Source: Actinomycetota bacterium
Lineage (GTDB): Bacteria; Actinomycetota; Acidimicrobiia; Acidimicrobiales; Ilumatobacteraceae
Length of the DNA stretch: 50,741 nt
Direction: 5' to 3'
Assembly (NCBI GenBank): GCA_016213625.1
Contig: JACQZZ010000094.1
Location: 1 to 50,741, forward strand
In this document: one piece after another, positions 33,093 to 41,527 of the stretch
How the letters are laid out: every line of letters begins with the position of its first letter
Numbering within the stretch: position 1 is the stretch's first letter
The notes under the pieces: generated by a model
Seen by the model: only the letters and a program-made list of their open reading frames with translations
Database searches by the model: none
What the model was told of the DNA's origin: nothing
Made by a program: the position numbers and the translations under genes

Positions 33093-34031
33093 GTGCCTGG
33101 ACCCATGTGTGTCGTCGGCGACTTCGCCTGGGACGTGCTCATCCGAACCAACAGCGAACTCCTCCGTGGTGGCGACACCTTCGGCGAGGTGATGCTCACG
33201 CCCGGCGGCAGCGCCGCGAACGTGGCCGTGTGGGCCAGTCGCTCGGGGCTGTCCACCACGTTCATCGGCAAGATCGGTCGCGACCGGTTCGGCCAGTTGG
33301 CCCAGGAAGACCTCGAGCGAGAGAAGGTCGAGGCCCACTTCATCGAGAGCGAGGCGCACCTCACCGGGTCGGTGGCCGTGTTCGTCGACCACACGGGCGA
33401 GCGCTCGATGGTGTCGGGCCACGGCGCCGACTTCTATCTCCTGCCGTCGGAGCTGCCGCGTGCGGTCATCGCCTCCGCACAGCACCTGCACCTCACGGCG
33501 TGGTCGTTCTTCATCGACCCGCCCCGCGCCGCCGCTCGCGCCGCCGCACTCCTCGCGCAGCGTTCCGGCGCCACGCTGTCGTTCGATCCCGGCTCGTTCC
33601 AGATGATCGGCGAGATGGGGGTCGAGCACTTCCTGTCGGTCACCCAGGACCTGGGCATCGACATCCTCCTCCCCAACAAGGAGGAGGGCAGCATGCTCAC
33701 CGGCGGCCTCACCGAGCCGCTCGAGATCGCCGCTGCGTTGGCCGAGCTGTTCCCCAAGGCACTCGTGATGCTCAAGCTCGACGCCGACGGCGCGCTCGTG
33801 TACGAGCAGGGCACCGCCACCCACATCCCCGCCGGCACCAACAACCTGGTGGATGCCACCGGTGCCGGCGACTCGTTCGCCGGCGGCTTCCTGGCCCACT
33901 ACCTGGAACACCACGACGCGGTGGCAGCGGCCCGCTTCGCCACCACCATCTCGGCGTGGGTCATCGAACACCTCGGCGCCCGCCCCGAGGCCGACGCCCG
34001 CCTCCGCGGCATCCTCTCCCGCCGGACGTAA
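33093..34031 (+). CDS. PfkB family carbohydrate kinase
   Basis: A 312-residue sugar or nucleoside kinase. The N-terminal VVGDFAWDVLI and PGGSAANVAVWASRSG form signature 1, and the C-terminal DATGAGDSFAGGF is signature 2 with the catalytic Asp and anion hole. ATP-site elements are LLPNKEEGSML and MLKLDADGALV. GTG 33093 is chosen over GTG 33084 because TACCGT (33080-33085) is then 7 nt upstream. The substrate cannot be assigned. Confidence 0.9.
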   Translation: MPGPMCVVGDFAWDVLIRTNSELLRGGDTFGEVMLTPGGSAANVAVWASRSGLSTTFIGKIGRDRFGQLAQEDLEREKVEAHFIESEAHLTGSVAVFVDHTGERSMVSGHGADFYLLPSELPRAVIASAQHLHLTAWSFFIDPPRAAARAAALLAQRSGATLSFDPGSFQMIGEMGVEHFLSVTQDLGIDILLPNKEEGSMLTGGLTEPLEIAAALAELFPKALVMLKLDADGALVYEQGTATHIPAGTNNLVDATGAGDSFAGGFLAHYLEHHDAVAAARFATTISAWVIEHLGARPEADARLRGILSRRT

Positions 34032-34087
34032 CGCCTCGTCCGAAATCCGCTCGCGTCGACGAGCCGGTGGCCGTAACCTCGATCGAC

Positions 34088-34984
34088 GTGACCACCGTCG
34101 CCCCTGCCCCCACCACCACCCACATGACGACGGTCGACTGGGCGCGCTGGGCCGTCCCGGGCCTGGTGTGGGGCACCTCGTTCTTCTTCATCGCCGAAGG
34201 CCTCGAGGCGTTCCCGGCGGCGCTCATCACGCCCATGAGGGTCCTGTTCGGTTTCCTCACCCTCGCCTGCTTCCCCGCCGCCCGCAACGGCCGCATCGAG
34301 AAGGTGGACCGCAGACGAGTGGCGTTGCTCGGTGTCATCTGGATGGCCATCCCGCTGTCGTTGTTCCCCTTCGCCGAGCAGCACGTGTCGTCCTCGGTCA
34401 CCGGCATGTTGAACGGGGCCACGCCCATCTTCGTCACCACCGTGGCGGCGTTCATGGCGCACAAGCTGCCCCGCCGTCAGGCCATCGTCGGGCTGGCCAT
34501 CGGCTTCCTCGGCGTGGTGCTCATCGCGCTGCCGTCGGGCGGCGATGGCGACAACTCGTGGTTCGGCATCGGCCTCATCTTCATCGCGCTCGTCTTCTAC
34601 GGATTCGCCCTCAACGTGGCGGTGCCGCTGCAGCAGAAGTACGGCAGCATCCCTCTCATGTGGCGGGTGCAGGGCGTGGCGTTCGCGCTCACCGCACCGT
34701 TCGCCGTGCCGTCGCTGGGCGACGTCCACTTCACGTGGAGCGCGTTCTGGGCCGTGGTGGCGCTCGGCTCGTTGGGCACCGCACTCGCCTACGTCACGAT
34801 GGCCGCGAACGCCGGTCGGTTGGGCAGCAGCCGAGCCTCGGCCAGCGTGTACCTGATCCCGGTGGTCTCGTTGCTGCTCGGCGCACTGGTGCGCCACGAG
34901 ACTGTTGTGGCGCTCTCGGTCGTCGGTTGCGCCGTCGCGCTGGTGGGCGCCTATCTGGCCACCTCCACCAAGCAACGGATCTGA
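34088..34984 (+). CDS. EamA family transporter
   Basis: A 298-residue membrane protein with about ten helices in two EamA repeats. Features include VPGLVWGTSFFFIAEGLEAFP, MLNGATPIFVTTVAAF, and in repeat 2 GTALAYVTMAANAGRLGSSRAS followed by YLIPVVSLLLGAL. It differs from the EamA protein at 15211, so the two are not recent duplicates. GTG 34088 has TAACCT (34074-34079) 8 nt upstream; ATG 34124 is an alternative. The transported molecule is unknown. Confidence 0.88.
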   Translation: MTTVAPAPTTTHMTTVDWARWAVPGLVWGTSFFFIAEGLEAFPAALITPMRVLFGFLTLACFPAARNGRIEKVDRRRVALLGVIWMAIPLSLFPFAEQHVSSSVTGMLNGATPIFVTTVAAFMAHKLPRRQAIVGLAIGFLGVVLIALPSGGDGDNSWFGIGLIFIALVFYGFALNVAVPLQQKYGSIPLMWRVQGVAFALTAPFAVPSLGDVHFTWSAFWAVVALGSLGTALAYVTMAANAGRLGSSRASASVYLIPVVSLLLGALVRHETVVALSVVGCAVALVGAYLATSTKQRI

Positions 34985-35018
34985 CTCACGCGTTCGGTGG
35001 ACGCCCTACCGTGGTGCC

Positions 35019-35570
35019 GTGCCGACGCTCATTCTGCTGAACGGACCGCCCTCGAGCGGCAAGTCCACGCTGGCGGCGCGTCTGGTCGCCACACGTCCAC
35101 TCATGCTCGACCTCGATGTCGACGTGGTGCGCGGGATGCTCGGCGCCTGGATCGATCAGCCTCACGACGCTGGCCTTGCGGCGCGCCGACTCGCACTGGC
35201 GATGGCCGGCACGCACCTCGCTGCCGGCCACGACGTGGTGGTGCCCCAGTTCATCGCCCGCGACACGTTCATCATCGAGTTGGAGACGGTGGCCCGCGAT
35301 GCGGGAGCGCGCTTCGTGGAGATCGCACTGCTCGCGAGCCGCGACGACACGTTGCGATGGTTCTCCGAGCGGAGCGCCGCACCGGAGAACCAGCAACACC
35401 GCGATGCGCTGCAGCTCGTCGAACGCTCCGGAGGCAGCGATGCACTCGGCGAGAGTCACGACCGATTCGGGGAGTTCCTCGACACACGGCCGAACGCACG
35501 GCGGATCACCGTCATCCGCGGCGACCTCGAGGCGACGTTGCGTCTCGTCGAAACGGCCATCGAGTCGTGA
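35019..35570 (+). CDS. P-loop kinase-like ATPase
   Basis: A 183-residue P-loop protein of the AAA_33/shikimate-kinase-like fold: LILLNGPPSSGKSTLA gives Walker A, LMLDLDVDVVRGML follows, and VVVPQFIARDTFIIELE is a strand-loop typical of small-molecule kinases. A C-terminal lid-like helix region contains Arg residues (DDTLRWFSERSA). It may phosphorylate an antibiotic, nucleoside or sugar; nothing decides which. TACCGT (35007-35012) lies 6 nt before GTG 35019. Confidence 0.8.
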   Translation: MPTLILLNGPPSSGKSTLAARLVATRPLMLDLDVDVVRGMLGAWIDQPHDAGLAARRLALAMAGTHLAAGHDVVVPQFIARDTFIIELETVARDAGARFVEIALLASRDDTLRWFSERSAAPENQQHRDALQLVERSGGSDALGESHDRFGEFLDTRPNARRITVIRGDLEATLRLVETAIES

Positions 35571-35589
35571 CGATCGCCTGGCACTGTCG

Positions 35590-35604
35590 GCTCAGCCGCT
35601 GAGC
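35590..35604. terminator. Hairpin between convergent genes
   Basis: GCTCAG-CCG-CTGAGC, a 6-bp stem with a 3-nt loop overlapping the stop codon of the metallo-beta-lactamase gene (-) and 20 bp after the kinase gene (+). The design matches the hairpin at 18845-18861. Confidence 0.5.
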
Positions 35605-36386
35605 ACCCACTGCCGCCGGCCTTCGGCGGGCAGCAGGCGCGCTGCCTGCATGCCGGCGAAGTGGCACGGCAGCACCGAGGTGCCAGGGGCCTCGGCGTCG
35701 CGCAGCAACTGCTGGCGAGTGCGCACGGCCAGGTCCTTGTCGACGTCGTAGAGGAACTGCCACTCGGGTTCGGTGAGCTGCGCGGGGCAGTGCAGCGCGT
35801 CGCCGAGCACGATGAGCCGCTCGGTACCACTGCTGATGACCGTACTGGTGTGACCCGGGGTGTGGCCGGGGGTGTGTCGCGTGGTGACACCAGGAGCGAC
35901 GGTGGCGCCATCCTCGTGGATGAGCGACACCTGGTGCTCGACACGCCGCATTCGTTCGGCGCGGCGCGGACCATCGCCTTCGTCGTCGACGAAGTGCGCC
36001 CAGTCGGCGGCGCCGATGTGCACGGTGGCGTTCGGGAAGGTGGAGCCCTGCTCGGTGACCAGCCACCCCATGTGATCGCTGTGCAGGTGGCTGACGACGA
36101 TGGTGTCGATGTCGGCCGGCGCCACGCCCAGATCGTGCAGGCTCGCCAGCAGGTGACCACCGTCGAACATCTCGTTGCGCACGTCGCCCACGCCCGCGTC
36201 GAGCAGCACCAGTTGCTCACCCACCCGCACCAGGAACGCCCCCACCGGCACGGTCATCGAGTCGTGCTCGTCGAGCAGGTGGCGATGCGCGGACCAGTCG
36301 GCGTTCCCCCACGCCGCTGCGGGCAACACGGCCGTGCCGTCGAACACGGGGTGCACGGTGAGGTCGCCGACGGGACTGGCTCGCAT
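35592..36386 (-). CDS. Metallo-beta-lactamase fold hydrolase
   Basis: A 264-residue MBL-fold protein. The metal motif is SHLHSDHMGW (H-x-H-x-D-H), followed by TPGHTPGHTS, GDALHCPAQL and a late His in LPCHFAGM, so both metal sites appear complete. The sequence resembles lactonase-like or quinone-hydrolase-like members rather than antibiotic-resistance enzymes. TACTGT (36398-36393) lies 6 nt upstream of the ATG. It is 16 bp downstream of dnaE2 on the same strand, so it may also be reached by the SOS transcript. Confidence 0.88.
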   Translation of the reverse strand: MRASPVGDLTVHPVFDGTAVLPAAAWGNADWSAHRHLLDEHDSMTVPVGAFLVRVGEQLVLLDAGVGDVRNEMFDGGHLLASLHDLGVAPADIDTIVVSHLHSDHMGWLVTEQGSTFPNATVHIGAADWAHFVDDEGDGPRRAERMRRVEHQVSLIHEDGATVAPGVTTRHTPGHTPGHTSTVISSGTERLIVLGDALHCPAQLTEPEWQFLYDVDKDLAVRTRQQLLRDAEAPGTSVLPCHFAGMQAARLLPAEGRRQWVLSG

Positions 36387-36402
36387 GCGGGAACAGTACC
36401 GA

Positions 36403-39400
36403 TCAGCGGAAGTCGCGGCTGGCGGCGTGCGCCGGGACGGGCAACGGGGTGAGCTCCTCGGCGACGATGTTGATGACCCCCTCGGCGCGTTCCAGCCGAC
36501 CGCGGATGAGCAACGCCGGCGCGCCACGCGCCACCTTGCGATGCCGCGCCCAGCACCCCTTCGACACCACGACGTTGATGAGCCCGGTCTCGTCCTCGAG
36601 GTTCATGAACGTGGTGCCCTGCGCGGTCATCGGTCGCTGGCGATGGGTGACCACCCCGGCCACCATCACCCGAGTGCGCGGCTCGCAGTGCCACAGCCCT
36701 TCGGAGGTGACCACGCCGCGACGGGTGAGCTCGGCGCGCAGGAACTGAGTGGGGTGACCGTTGGGCGCCACGCCTGTGGCCCACAGATCGGCGACCGCGG
36801 TCTCCACCGGGTCCATGCCCGGCAGGCGCGGCGCCTGCTGCCCCACCACGATGCCCTCCAGCCGATCGGGGTGCGACTGGGCTGCCGCGCCCACCGCCCA
36901 CAGCGCCTCGCGCCGCTCGAGCCCGAAGCACTCGAGGAACACCCCCGCCGTGGCGAGTGCTTCGAGTTGCGCGAGGTCGAGCTCGGGCACCCGCCGCACC
37001 AGATCCTCCAGCGACGCGTACGGCCGCCCGTCCTGGATGCGCTGCGCGAGATCGGCCCCCACGCCGCGCACGCTCTGCAGCCCCAACCGCACCGACACTC
37101 CACCCACGCTCTCGGCACAGGGCTCCAGCGTGGCCGTGGCCAGTGAGGCGTTGAGGTCGGGCGAGCACACCACCACCCCATGACGGCGAGCGTCCTGGCA
37201 CAGCGTGTGGGGGCTCCAGAACCCCATCGGCTGCGCGTTCAGCAGGGCCGCGCAGAATGCAGCGGGTTCGTGGAACTTGATCCACGACGAGGCGTAGACG
37301 AGATAGCTGAACGACACGCTGTGCGACTCGGGGAAGCCGTAGTTGGCGAACGCCGCCATCTTCACGAAGATCTCCTCGGCCACGTCGCCGGTGATGCCCC
37401 GCTCGGCCATGCCGTCGAACAACCGTTGTTTCAGCCGCTCCATCCGCGCCCGGCTGCGCTTGGACCCCATCGCCTGGCGCAACTGGTCGGCTTCGGCCGG
37501 GGTGAACCCGGCCACGTCGATGGCCATCTGCATCAGTTGTTCCTGGAACAGCGGCACACCGAGGGTCTTGCCCAGCGAGTTCTCGAGCAGCGGGTGGAGG
37601 TAGGTGATGGGTTCCTGTCCGTTGCGGCGGCGGATGTACGGGTGCACCGACCCGCCCTGGATGGGGCCGGGACGGATGAGCGCGACTTCCACCACCAGGT
37701 CGTAGAAACGGCGCGGCTTCAGCCGCGGCAGCGTGGCCATCTGGGCGCGCGACTCGATCTGGAACACACCCACCGTGTCGGCCCGGCAGAGCATGGCGTA
37801 CACGTCGTCCTCCTGCGGGATGGTGGCCAGATCGACCTCGTACCCGCGGTGCTCGCGGATGAGATCCACCGCGTAGTGCAACGCGCTGAGCATGCCCAGG
37901 CCCAGCAGGTCGAACTTCACCAGGCCCGCCGCGGCACAGTCGTCCTTGTCCCACTGCAGCACGCTGCGCTGGTCCATGCGCCCCCACTCGACCGGACACA
38001 CCTCGATGACCGGTCGGTCGCAGATGACCATGCCACCGGAGTGGATACCGAGGTGACGGGGCGCGTCTTCGATCTCGGCGGCCAGTTCGAGCACGGCCGC
38101 CGGCACGTCGTGATCCGGTTGTTGGGAGGTGGTGGCGACCGTGCCCCACGCATCCATCTGCTTGCTCCACGCGTCCTGCTGACCGGCCGCGTACCCGAGC
38201 GCCTTGGCCATGTCGCGCACCGACGAGCGCGCTCGATAGGTGATGACGTTGGCCACCTGTGCGGTGTGGTGCCGCCCGTAGCGCTGGTACACGTACTGGA
38301 TGACCTCTTCACGACGGTCGCTCTCGATGTCGAGGTCGATGTCGGGCGGGCCGTCGCGCTCGGTGGACAGGAAGCGCTCGAACAGCAACCCGAGGGACAC
38401 GGCGTCGGCCTTGGTGACCCCGAGGGCGTAGCAGACCGCGCTGTTGGCAGCGCTGCCCCGGCCCTGGCAGTAGATGTCGGCGCGGTTGCAGAACTCGACG
38501 ATGTCCCACACCACCAGGAAGTAGCCGGCGAACCCGAGGTGCTCGATGACCGAGAGCTCGTGGTCGATGGTGCGCCACGCCCGTGCCCGCAGCGACAGGT
38601 CTTCGTGTGCCGCGGGACGTTCGCCATAGCGGCGTCGACCGCCGGCCTCGGCCAGCTGGCGCAGGTACGCCATCTCGGTGAGGGGCTGCCCGTCGGGGCC
38701 GTCCGGGCACGGGTAGGGCGGCAGCGACGGCGCGACGAGCGACAGGTCGAACGCGGCGGCCCGACCGATCTCGGCCGCCAGCTCCACCACGCCTGGGTAT
38801 CTGTTGAAGCGGCGGAGTTGTTCGCCGCCACTGCGCAGATGCGCCCCGGCCGAGGCGGGCAACCACGGGTCGAGGTCGTCGAGGCTGCGCCGGGCGCGCA
38901 CGGCGGCGATGGCGGTGGCAAGGCGTCGCTGCTGTGGCGTGGCGTAGTGCACGTTGTTGGTGGCCACGCACCCCAGATCGTGCCGCGCCGCCAATTCGGC
39001 CAGCGCGTCGTTGCGCACGGAATCGAGCGGGTGCCCGTGGTCCCACAGCTCCACCAGTACCCGCTCGCGACCGAACAGATCGACCAGGGTGCGCAGTTCG
39101 CGGGCAGCCGCCATCGGCCCCTCGGCCACCAGCGCGGCGGGGACCGCACCCTTGCGGCACCCGGTGAGCACCCAGCCGTGACCGGCCACGGCGTCGGCGA
39201 TGTCGAGCAACCCGAACTGGGGCACACCCTTCTCGCCCGCCAGGTGACCGAGGCTGAGCGCCCTAGCCAGGCGGGCGTACCCGGTGGGCCCGTCGGCCAG
39301 CACCACCAGGTGTTGGCCGTGCGGATCGGGCGCGTGGGTGTCGGGCAGCATGCCCGTGGCCACCTGTCGTTGGGTGTCGGCCTCGGTGCGCGCACGGCGG

Positions 39401-39831
39401 CCGTGCACGCCGGGGGTGAGGGTGATCTCGGTGCCGAACACGGTGGGCAACCCCACAGCGCGAGCTGCCTCGGCGAAGCGCACGATGCCGTAGAACCCGT
39501 CGTGGTCGGTGAGGGCCAGCGCTTCCAACCCCAGGCGGTGCGCTTCCTCGACCAGTTGCTCGGGGTGCGAGGCACCGTCGAGGAACGAGAAGTTGCTGTG
39601 GCAGTGCAGTTCGGCATAGGGCACGTGCACCGGGTCGGGCCGCATGAGGGGTTGTGTCGTGTCGAGACGCGTGTCAGGGTCCGGTTCGTAGGGCTGCCGC
39701 TTCCGCCCCCACGCCGGCCCGTCGCCACCGGCATTCCACGAGGGTGAGCCCGGCGCGCGGCCGTCCTTGCCCCTGGTGGACAGGAGCCGCTCGACGTGTG
39801 ACCAGGGCATGTTCGGGTTGTTGAACCCCAT
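36403..39831 (-). CDS. dnaE2: Error-prone DNA polymerase III alpha subunit DnaE2
   Basis: A 1142-residue C-family polymerase for mutagenic translesion synthesis. The N-terminal start MGFNNPNMPWSHVERLLS matches the mycobacterial DnaE2 N-terminus, supporting ATG 39831. The PHP domain begins at HCHSNFSFLDG (76-86). Catalytic acids are in PDIDLDIE (D497, D499, D501), with GQGRGSAANSAVCYALG upstream. Helix-hairpin-helix and OB-fold regions lie near the C-terminus (VRLGLQSVRGVG, then VMVAGVVTHRQRPMTAQG). A LexA box (39849-39864) precedes it, joined to a TATGGT -10. It works with ImuA' and ImuB, encoded 3.7 kb away. Confidence 0.96.
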   Translation of the reverse strand: MGFNNPNMPWSHVERLLSTRGKDGRAPGSPSWNAGGDGPAWGRKRQPYEPDPDTRLDTTQPLMRPDPVHVPYAELHCHSNFSFLDGASHPEQLVEEAHRLGLEALALTDHDGFYGIVRFAEAARAVGLPTVFGTEITLTPGVHGRRARTEADTQRQVATGMLPDTHAPDPHGQHLVVLADGPTGYARLARALSLGHLAGEKGVPQFGLLDIADAVAGHGWVLTGCRKGAVPAALVAEGPMAAARELRTLVDLFGRERVLVELWDHGHPLDSVRNDALAELAARHDLGCVATNNVHYATPQQRRLATAIAAVRARRSLDDLDPWLPASAGAHLRSGGEQLRRFNRYPGVVELAAEIGRAAAFDLSLVAPSLPPYPCPDGPDGQPLTEMAYLRQLAEAGGRRRYGERPAAHEDLSLRARAWRTIDHELSVIEHLGFAGYFLVVWDIVEFCNRADIYCQGRGSAANSAVCYALGVTKADAVSLGLLFERFLSTERDGPPDIDLDIESDRREEVIQYVYQRYGRHHTAQVANVITYRARSSVRDMAKALGYAAGQQDAWSKQMDAWGTVATTSQQPDHDVPAAVLELAAEIEDAPRHLGIHSGGMVICDRPVIEVCPVEWGRMDQRSVLQWDKDDCAAAGLVKFDLLGLGMLSALHYAVDLIREHRGYEVDLATIPQEDDVYAMLCRADTVGVFQIESRAQMATLPRLKPRRFYDLVVEVALIRPGPIQGGSVHPYIRRRNGQEPITYLHPLLENSLGKTLGVPLFQEQLMQMAIDVAGFTPAEADQLRQAMGSKRSRARMERLKQRLFDGMAERGITGDVAEEIFVKMAAFANYGFPESHSVSFSYLVYASSWIKFHEPAAFCAALLNAQPMGFWSPHTLCQDARRHGVVVCSPDLNASLATATLEPCAESVGGVSVRLGLQSVRGVGADLAQRIQDGRPYASLEDLVRRVPELDLAQLEALATAGVFLECFGLERREALWAVGAAAQSHPDRLEGIVVGQQAPRLPGMDPVETAVADLWATGVAPNGHPTQFLRAELTRRGVVTSEGLWHCEPRTRVMVAGVVTHRQRPMTAQGTTFMNLEDETGLINVVVSKGCWARHRKVARGAPALLIRGRLERAEGVINIVAEELTPLPVPAHAASRDFR

Positions 39832-39848
39832 AGGAGTTCTCGACCATA

Positions 39849-39864
39849 TCGAACACCTGTTCGT
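39849..39864 (-). promoter_or_regulatory. LexA (SOS) box of dnaE2
   Basis: TCGAAC-ACCT-GTTCGT matches the actinobacterial LexA consensus TCGAAC-N4-GTTCGA at 11 of 12 fixed positions. On the minus strand the box runs directly into TATGGT (39848-39843), so bound LexA would cover the dnaE2 -10. It also lies 44 bp upstream of the sigma-factor start on the other strand. Confidence 0.85.
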
Positions 39865-39907
39865 CCAGCAAGAGGCGAAAAACCTGACAGCATCGCGACG
39901 GAGACCG

Positions 39908-40456
39908 ATGCCGCCGAACGATGTACCACCCGTGAGTGCGTTCCTGCACCTCTACGACGAGGCCCTCCCCCACGTCTACGGCTACCTCGTGCGCCGCTGC
40001 GATTCCGCCGCGACCGCGGAGGACCTCACCGCCGACACGTTCCTGGCCGCCGCCACCACCGTGCAGCGCGGTGGCGAGGTGAACCTCCCCTGGCTCATCG
40101 GCACCGCTCGCCACAAACTGGTCGATCACTGGCGACGAACGGGCCGGCACCGACAGGCCCTCGAGGAACTGTGGGAGCACGCCGAGCCACCCGTCGACAC
40201 GAACGACCCGATCGACACCATCCATGTGCGCGACACGCTCGCCCGCCTCATGCCACAGCACCGGGCCGCCCTGGTGTTGCGCTACGTCGACGGACTCGCG
40301 GTACCCGAGGTGGCCACCCTGCTCGACCGATCGGTGCACGCCACCGAATCGCTCATCGTCCGCGCCAAGGCCGCCTTTCGCCAGGCCGCCGCCGACATCC
40401 ACCACGAAGCCCCCCACCACGAAGCCATCCACCACGAGGAGGGCCGCGATGACTGA
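39908..40456 (+). CDS. Sigma-70 family (ECF-type) RNA polymerase sigma factor with His-rich tail
   Basis: A 182-residue ECF sigma factor. Region 2 covers FLHLYDEALPHVYGYLVRR, TAEDLTADTFLAA and LIGTARHKLVDHWRRTGRH; region 4 covers LMPQHRAALVLRYVDGLAVPEVATLLDRSVHATESLIVRAK (about residues 110-155). The C-terminus carries three HHE units (HHEAPHHEAIHHEEG), an unusual potential metal-binding tail. ATG 39908 has GGAGA about 6 nt upstream. The stop overlaps the VOC gene start by 8 bp, so the pair is coupled. The dnaE2 LexA box lies in its upstream region. Confidence 0.85.
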   Translation: MPPNDVPPVSAFLHLYDEALPHVYGYLVRRCDSAATAEDLTADTFLAAATTVQRGGEVNLPWLIGTARHKLVDHWRRTGRHRQALEELWEHAEPPVDTNDPIDTIHVRDTLARLMPQHRAALVLRYVDGLAVPEVATLLDRSVHATESLIVRAKAAFRQAAADIHHEAPHHEAIHHEEGRDD

Positions 40457-41405
40457 CGCCTTCGACGCGCTACGGGCCGACACCACTCCCATCACCCCGT
40501 CCACCGAGTTCACCGCGCGCCTGCGCGGCCGCCTCACCGACACCCTCTCGACCACGACACAGACCACGACACCGATCACACCGGAGCCCCCGATGCCCAC
40601 CACCCTCACCCCGTACCTCTCGGTCAGCGATGCGGCCACCGCGATCGACTTCTACGTCGCCGTGTTCGGTGCCGTCGAGCACCATCGCCTGCTCGACGGC
40701 GACCGCATCGGCCACGCCGAACTCATGATCGGCGACAGCCAGATCGCCCTCGCCGACGAGTACCCCGAGTACGACATCGTCGGCCCCACCACCCTGGGCG
40801 GGTCGCCGGTGGCGCTGATGGTGACGGTGCCGGATGTCGACGCCACCCATGCACTCGCGCTCGCCCATGGCGCCACCGAGGTGCGGGCACCCAGCGACCA
40901 GTTCCATGGGAACCGCAACGGCCAGTTCCGCGACCCGTGGGGTCACCGCTGGACGGTGAGCACACCCATTCACGACCGCTACCAGGAAGAGGCCGCGGCT
41001 GCGGGCTTCGAGTACGTGCCGGGCGCCGACGCGACCAGCGAGTCGCACGATCACCAGGTGAAGCACCACGAACGCGGCGACCTGTACTACTTCACCCTGC
41101 CCACGGCCGATCTGGCTCGAGCCAAGGCGTTCTACGGGGCCGTGCTCGGGTGGCAGTTCGACGATGCCGAGTCCGGCCATGCGTCGAACATCTCCGCACC
41201 CCCCGGCGGGTTGCACGTGGGGCAGACCACGTACGACCTGTGGTTCGCCGTGCCCGACATCCACGCCGCAGTGGCACAGGTGCGGGCGCTGGGTGGCACC
41301 TCCACCGAGCCGGTGCACTACGACAGCGGCTGGGCCGCGGAGTGCACCGACGACCAGGGCACGCGGTTCTGCCTCAGCGTGCCGGCCGACAAGTACACCC
41401 GCTGA
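40449..41405 (+). CDS. Double VOC-domain protein coupled to a sigma factor
   Basis: A 318-residue protein. Residues 1-50 (DAFDALRADTTPITPSTEFTARLRGRL plus a Thr/Pro linker) look like the N-terminal segment of anti-sigma-type proteins. Two glyoxalase/VOC domains follow: about 52-175 (LTPYLSVSDAATAIDFYVAVFGA, ending GNRNGQFRDPWGHRWTVS) and about 205-315 (YYFTLPTADLARAKAFYGAVLGW, ending DDQGTRFCLSVP). VOC domains bind metal and small ligands or act as resistance/isomerase enzymes. Translational coupling to the sigma gene suggests a sensor or regulatory partner; this is inference. Confidence 0.83.
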   Translation: MTDAFDALRADTTPITPSTEFTARLRGRLTDTLSTTTQTTTPITPEPPMPTTLTPYLSVSDAATAIDFYVAVFGAVEHHRLLDGDRIGHAELMIGDSQIALADEYPEYDIVGPTTLGGSPVALMVTVPDVDATHALALAHGATEVRAPSDQFHGNRNGQFRDPWGHRWTVSTPIHDRYQEEAAAAGFEYVPGADATSESHDHQVKHHERGDLYYFTLPTADLARAKAFYGAVLGWQFDDAESGHASNISAPPGGLHVGQTTYDLWFAVPDIHAAVAQVRALGGTSTEPVHYDSGWAAECTDDQGTRFCLSVPADKYTR

Positions 41406-41441
41406 CCACGGCCGACGGAAGCGACTTCGCGGCCATGGGCG

Positions 41442-41469
41442 CGAATCCGCTCAGTGGTGACCGGATTCG
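41442..41469. terminator. Inverted repeat between convergent genes
   Basis: CGAATCCG and CGGATTCG form a perfect 8-bp stem with a 12-nt loop in the 122-bp gap between the VOC gene (+) and the NUDIX-GNAT gene (-). The 3' arm lies in a stretch resembling a tRNA T-arm on the minus strand (GGGTTCGAATCC), but no tRNA body surrounds it. Confidence 0.35.
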
Positions 41470-41527
41470 AACCCGTGGGTGCGAGAACTGGCAGCGATGA
41501 GCGACACCGCGCCCGACCTGACCGGGA

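Noticed and set aside
37180..39747. A long open frame on the plus strand opposite dnaE2.
   Set aside because: Antisense shadow of a high-GC gene; dnaE2 on the other strand has full domain content and promoter signals.
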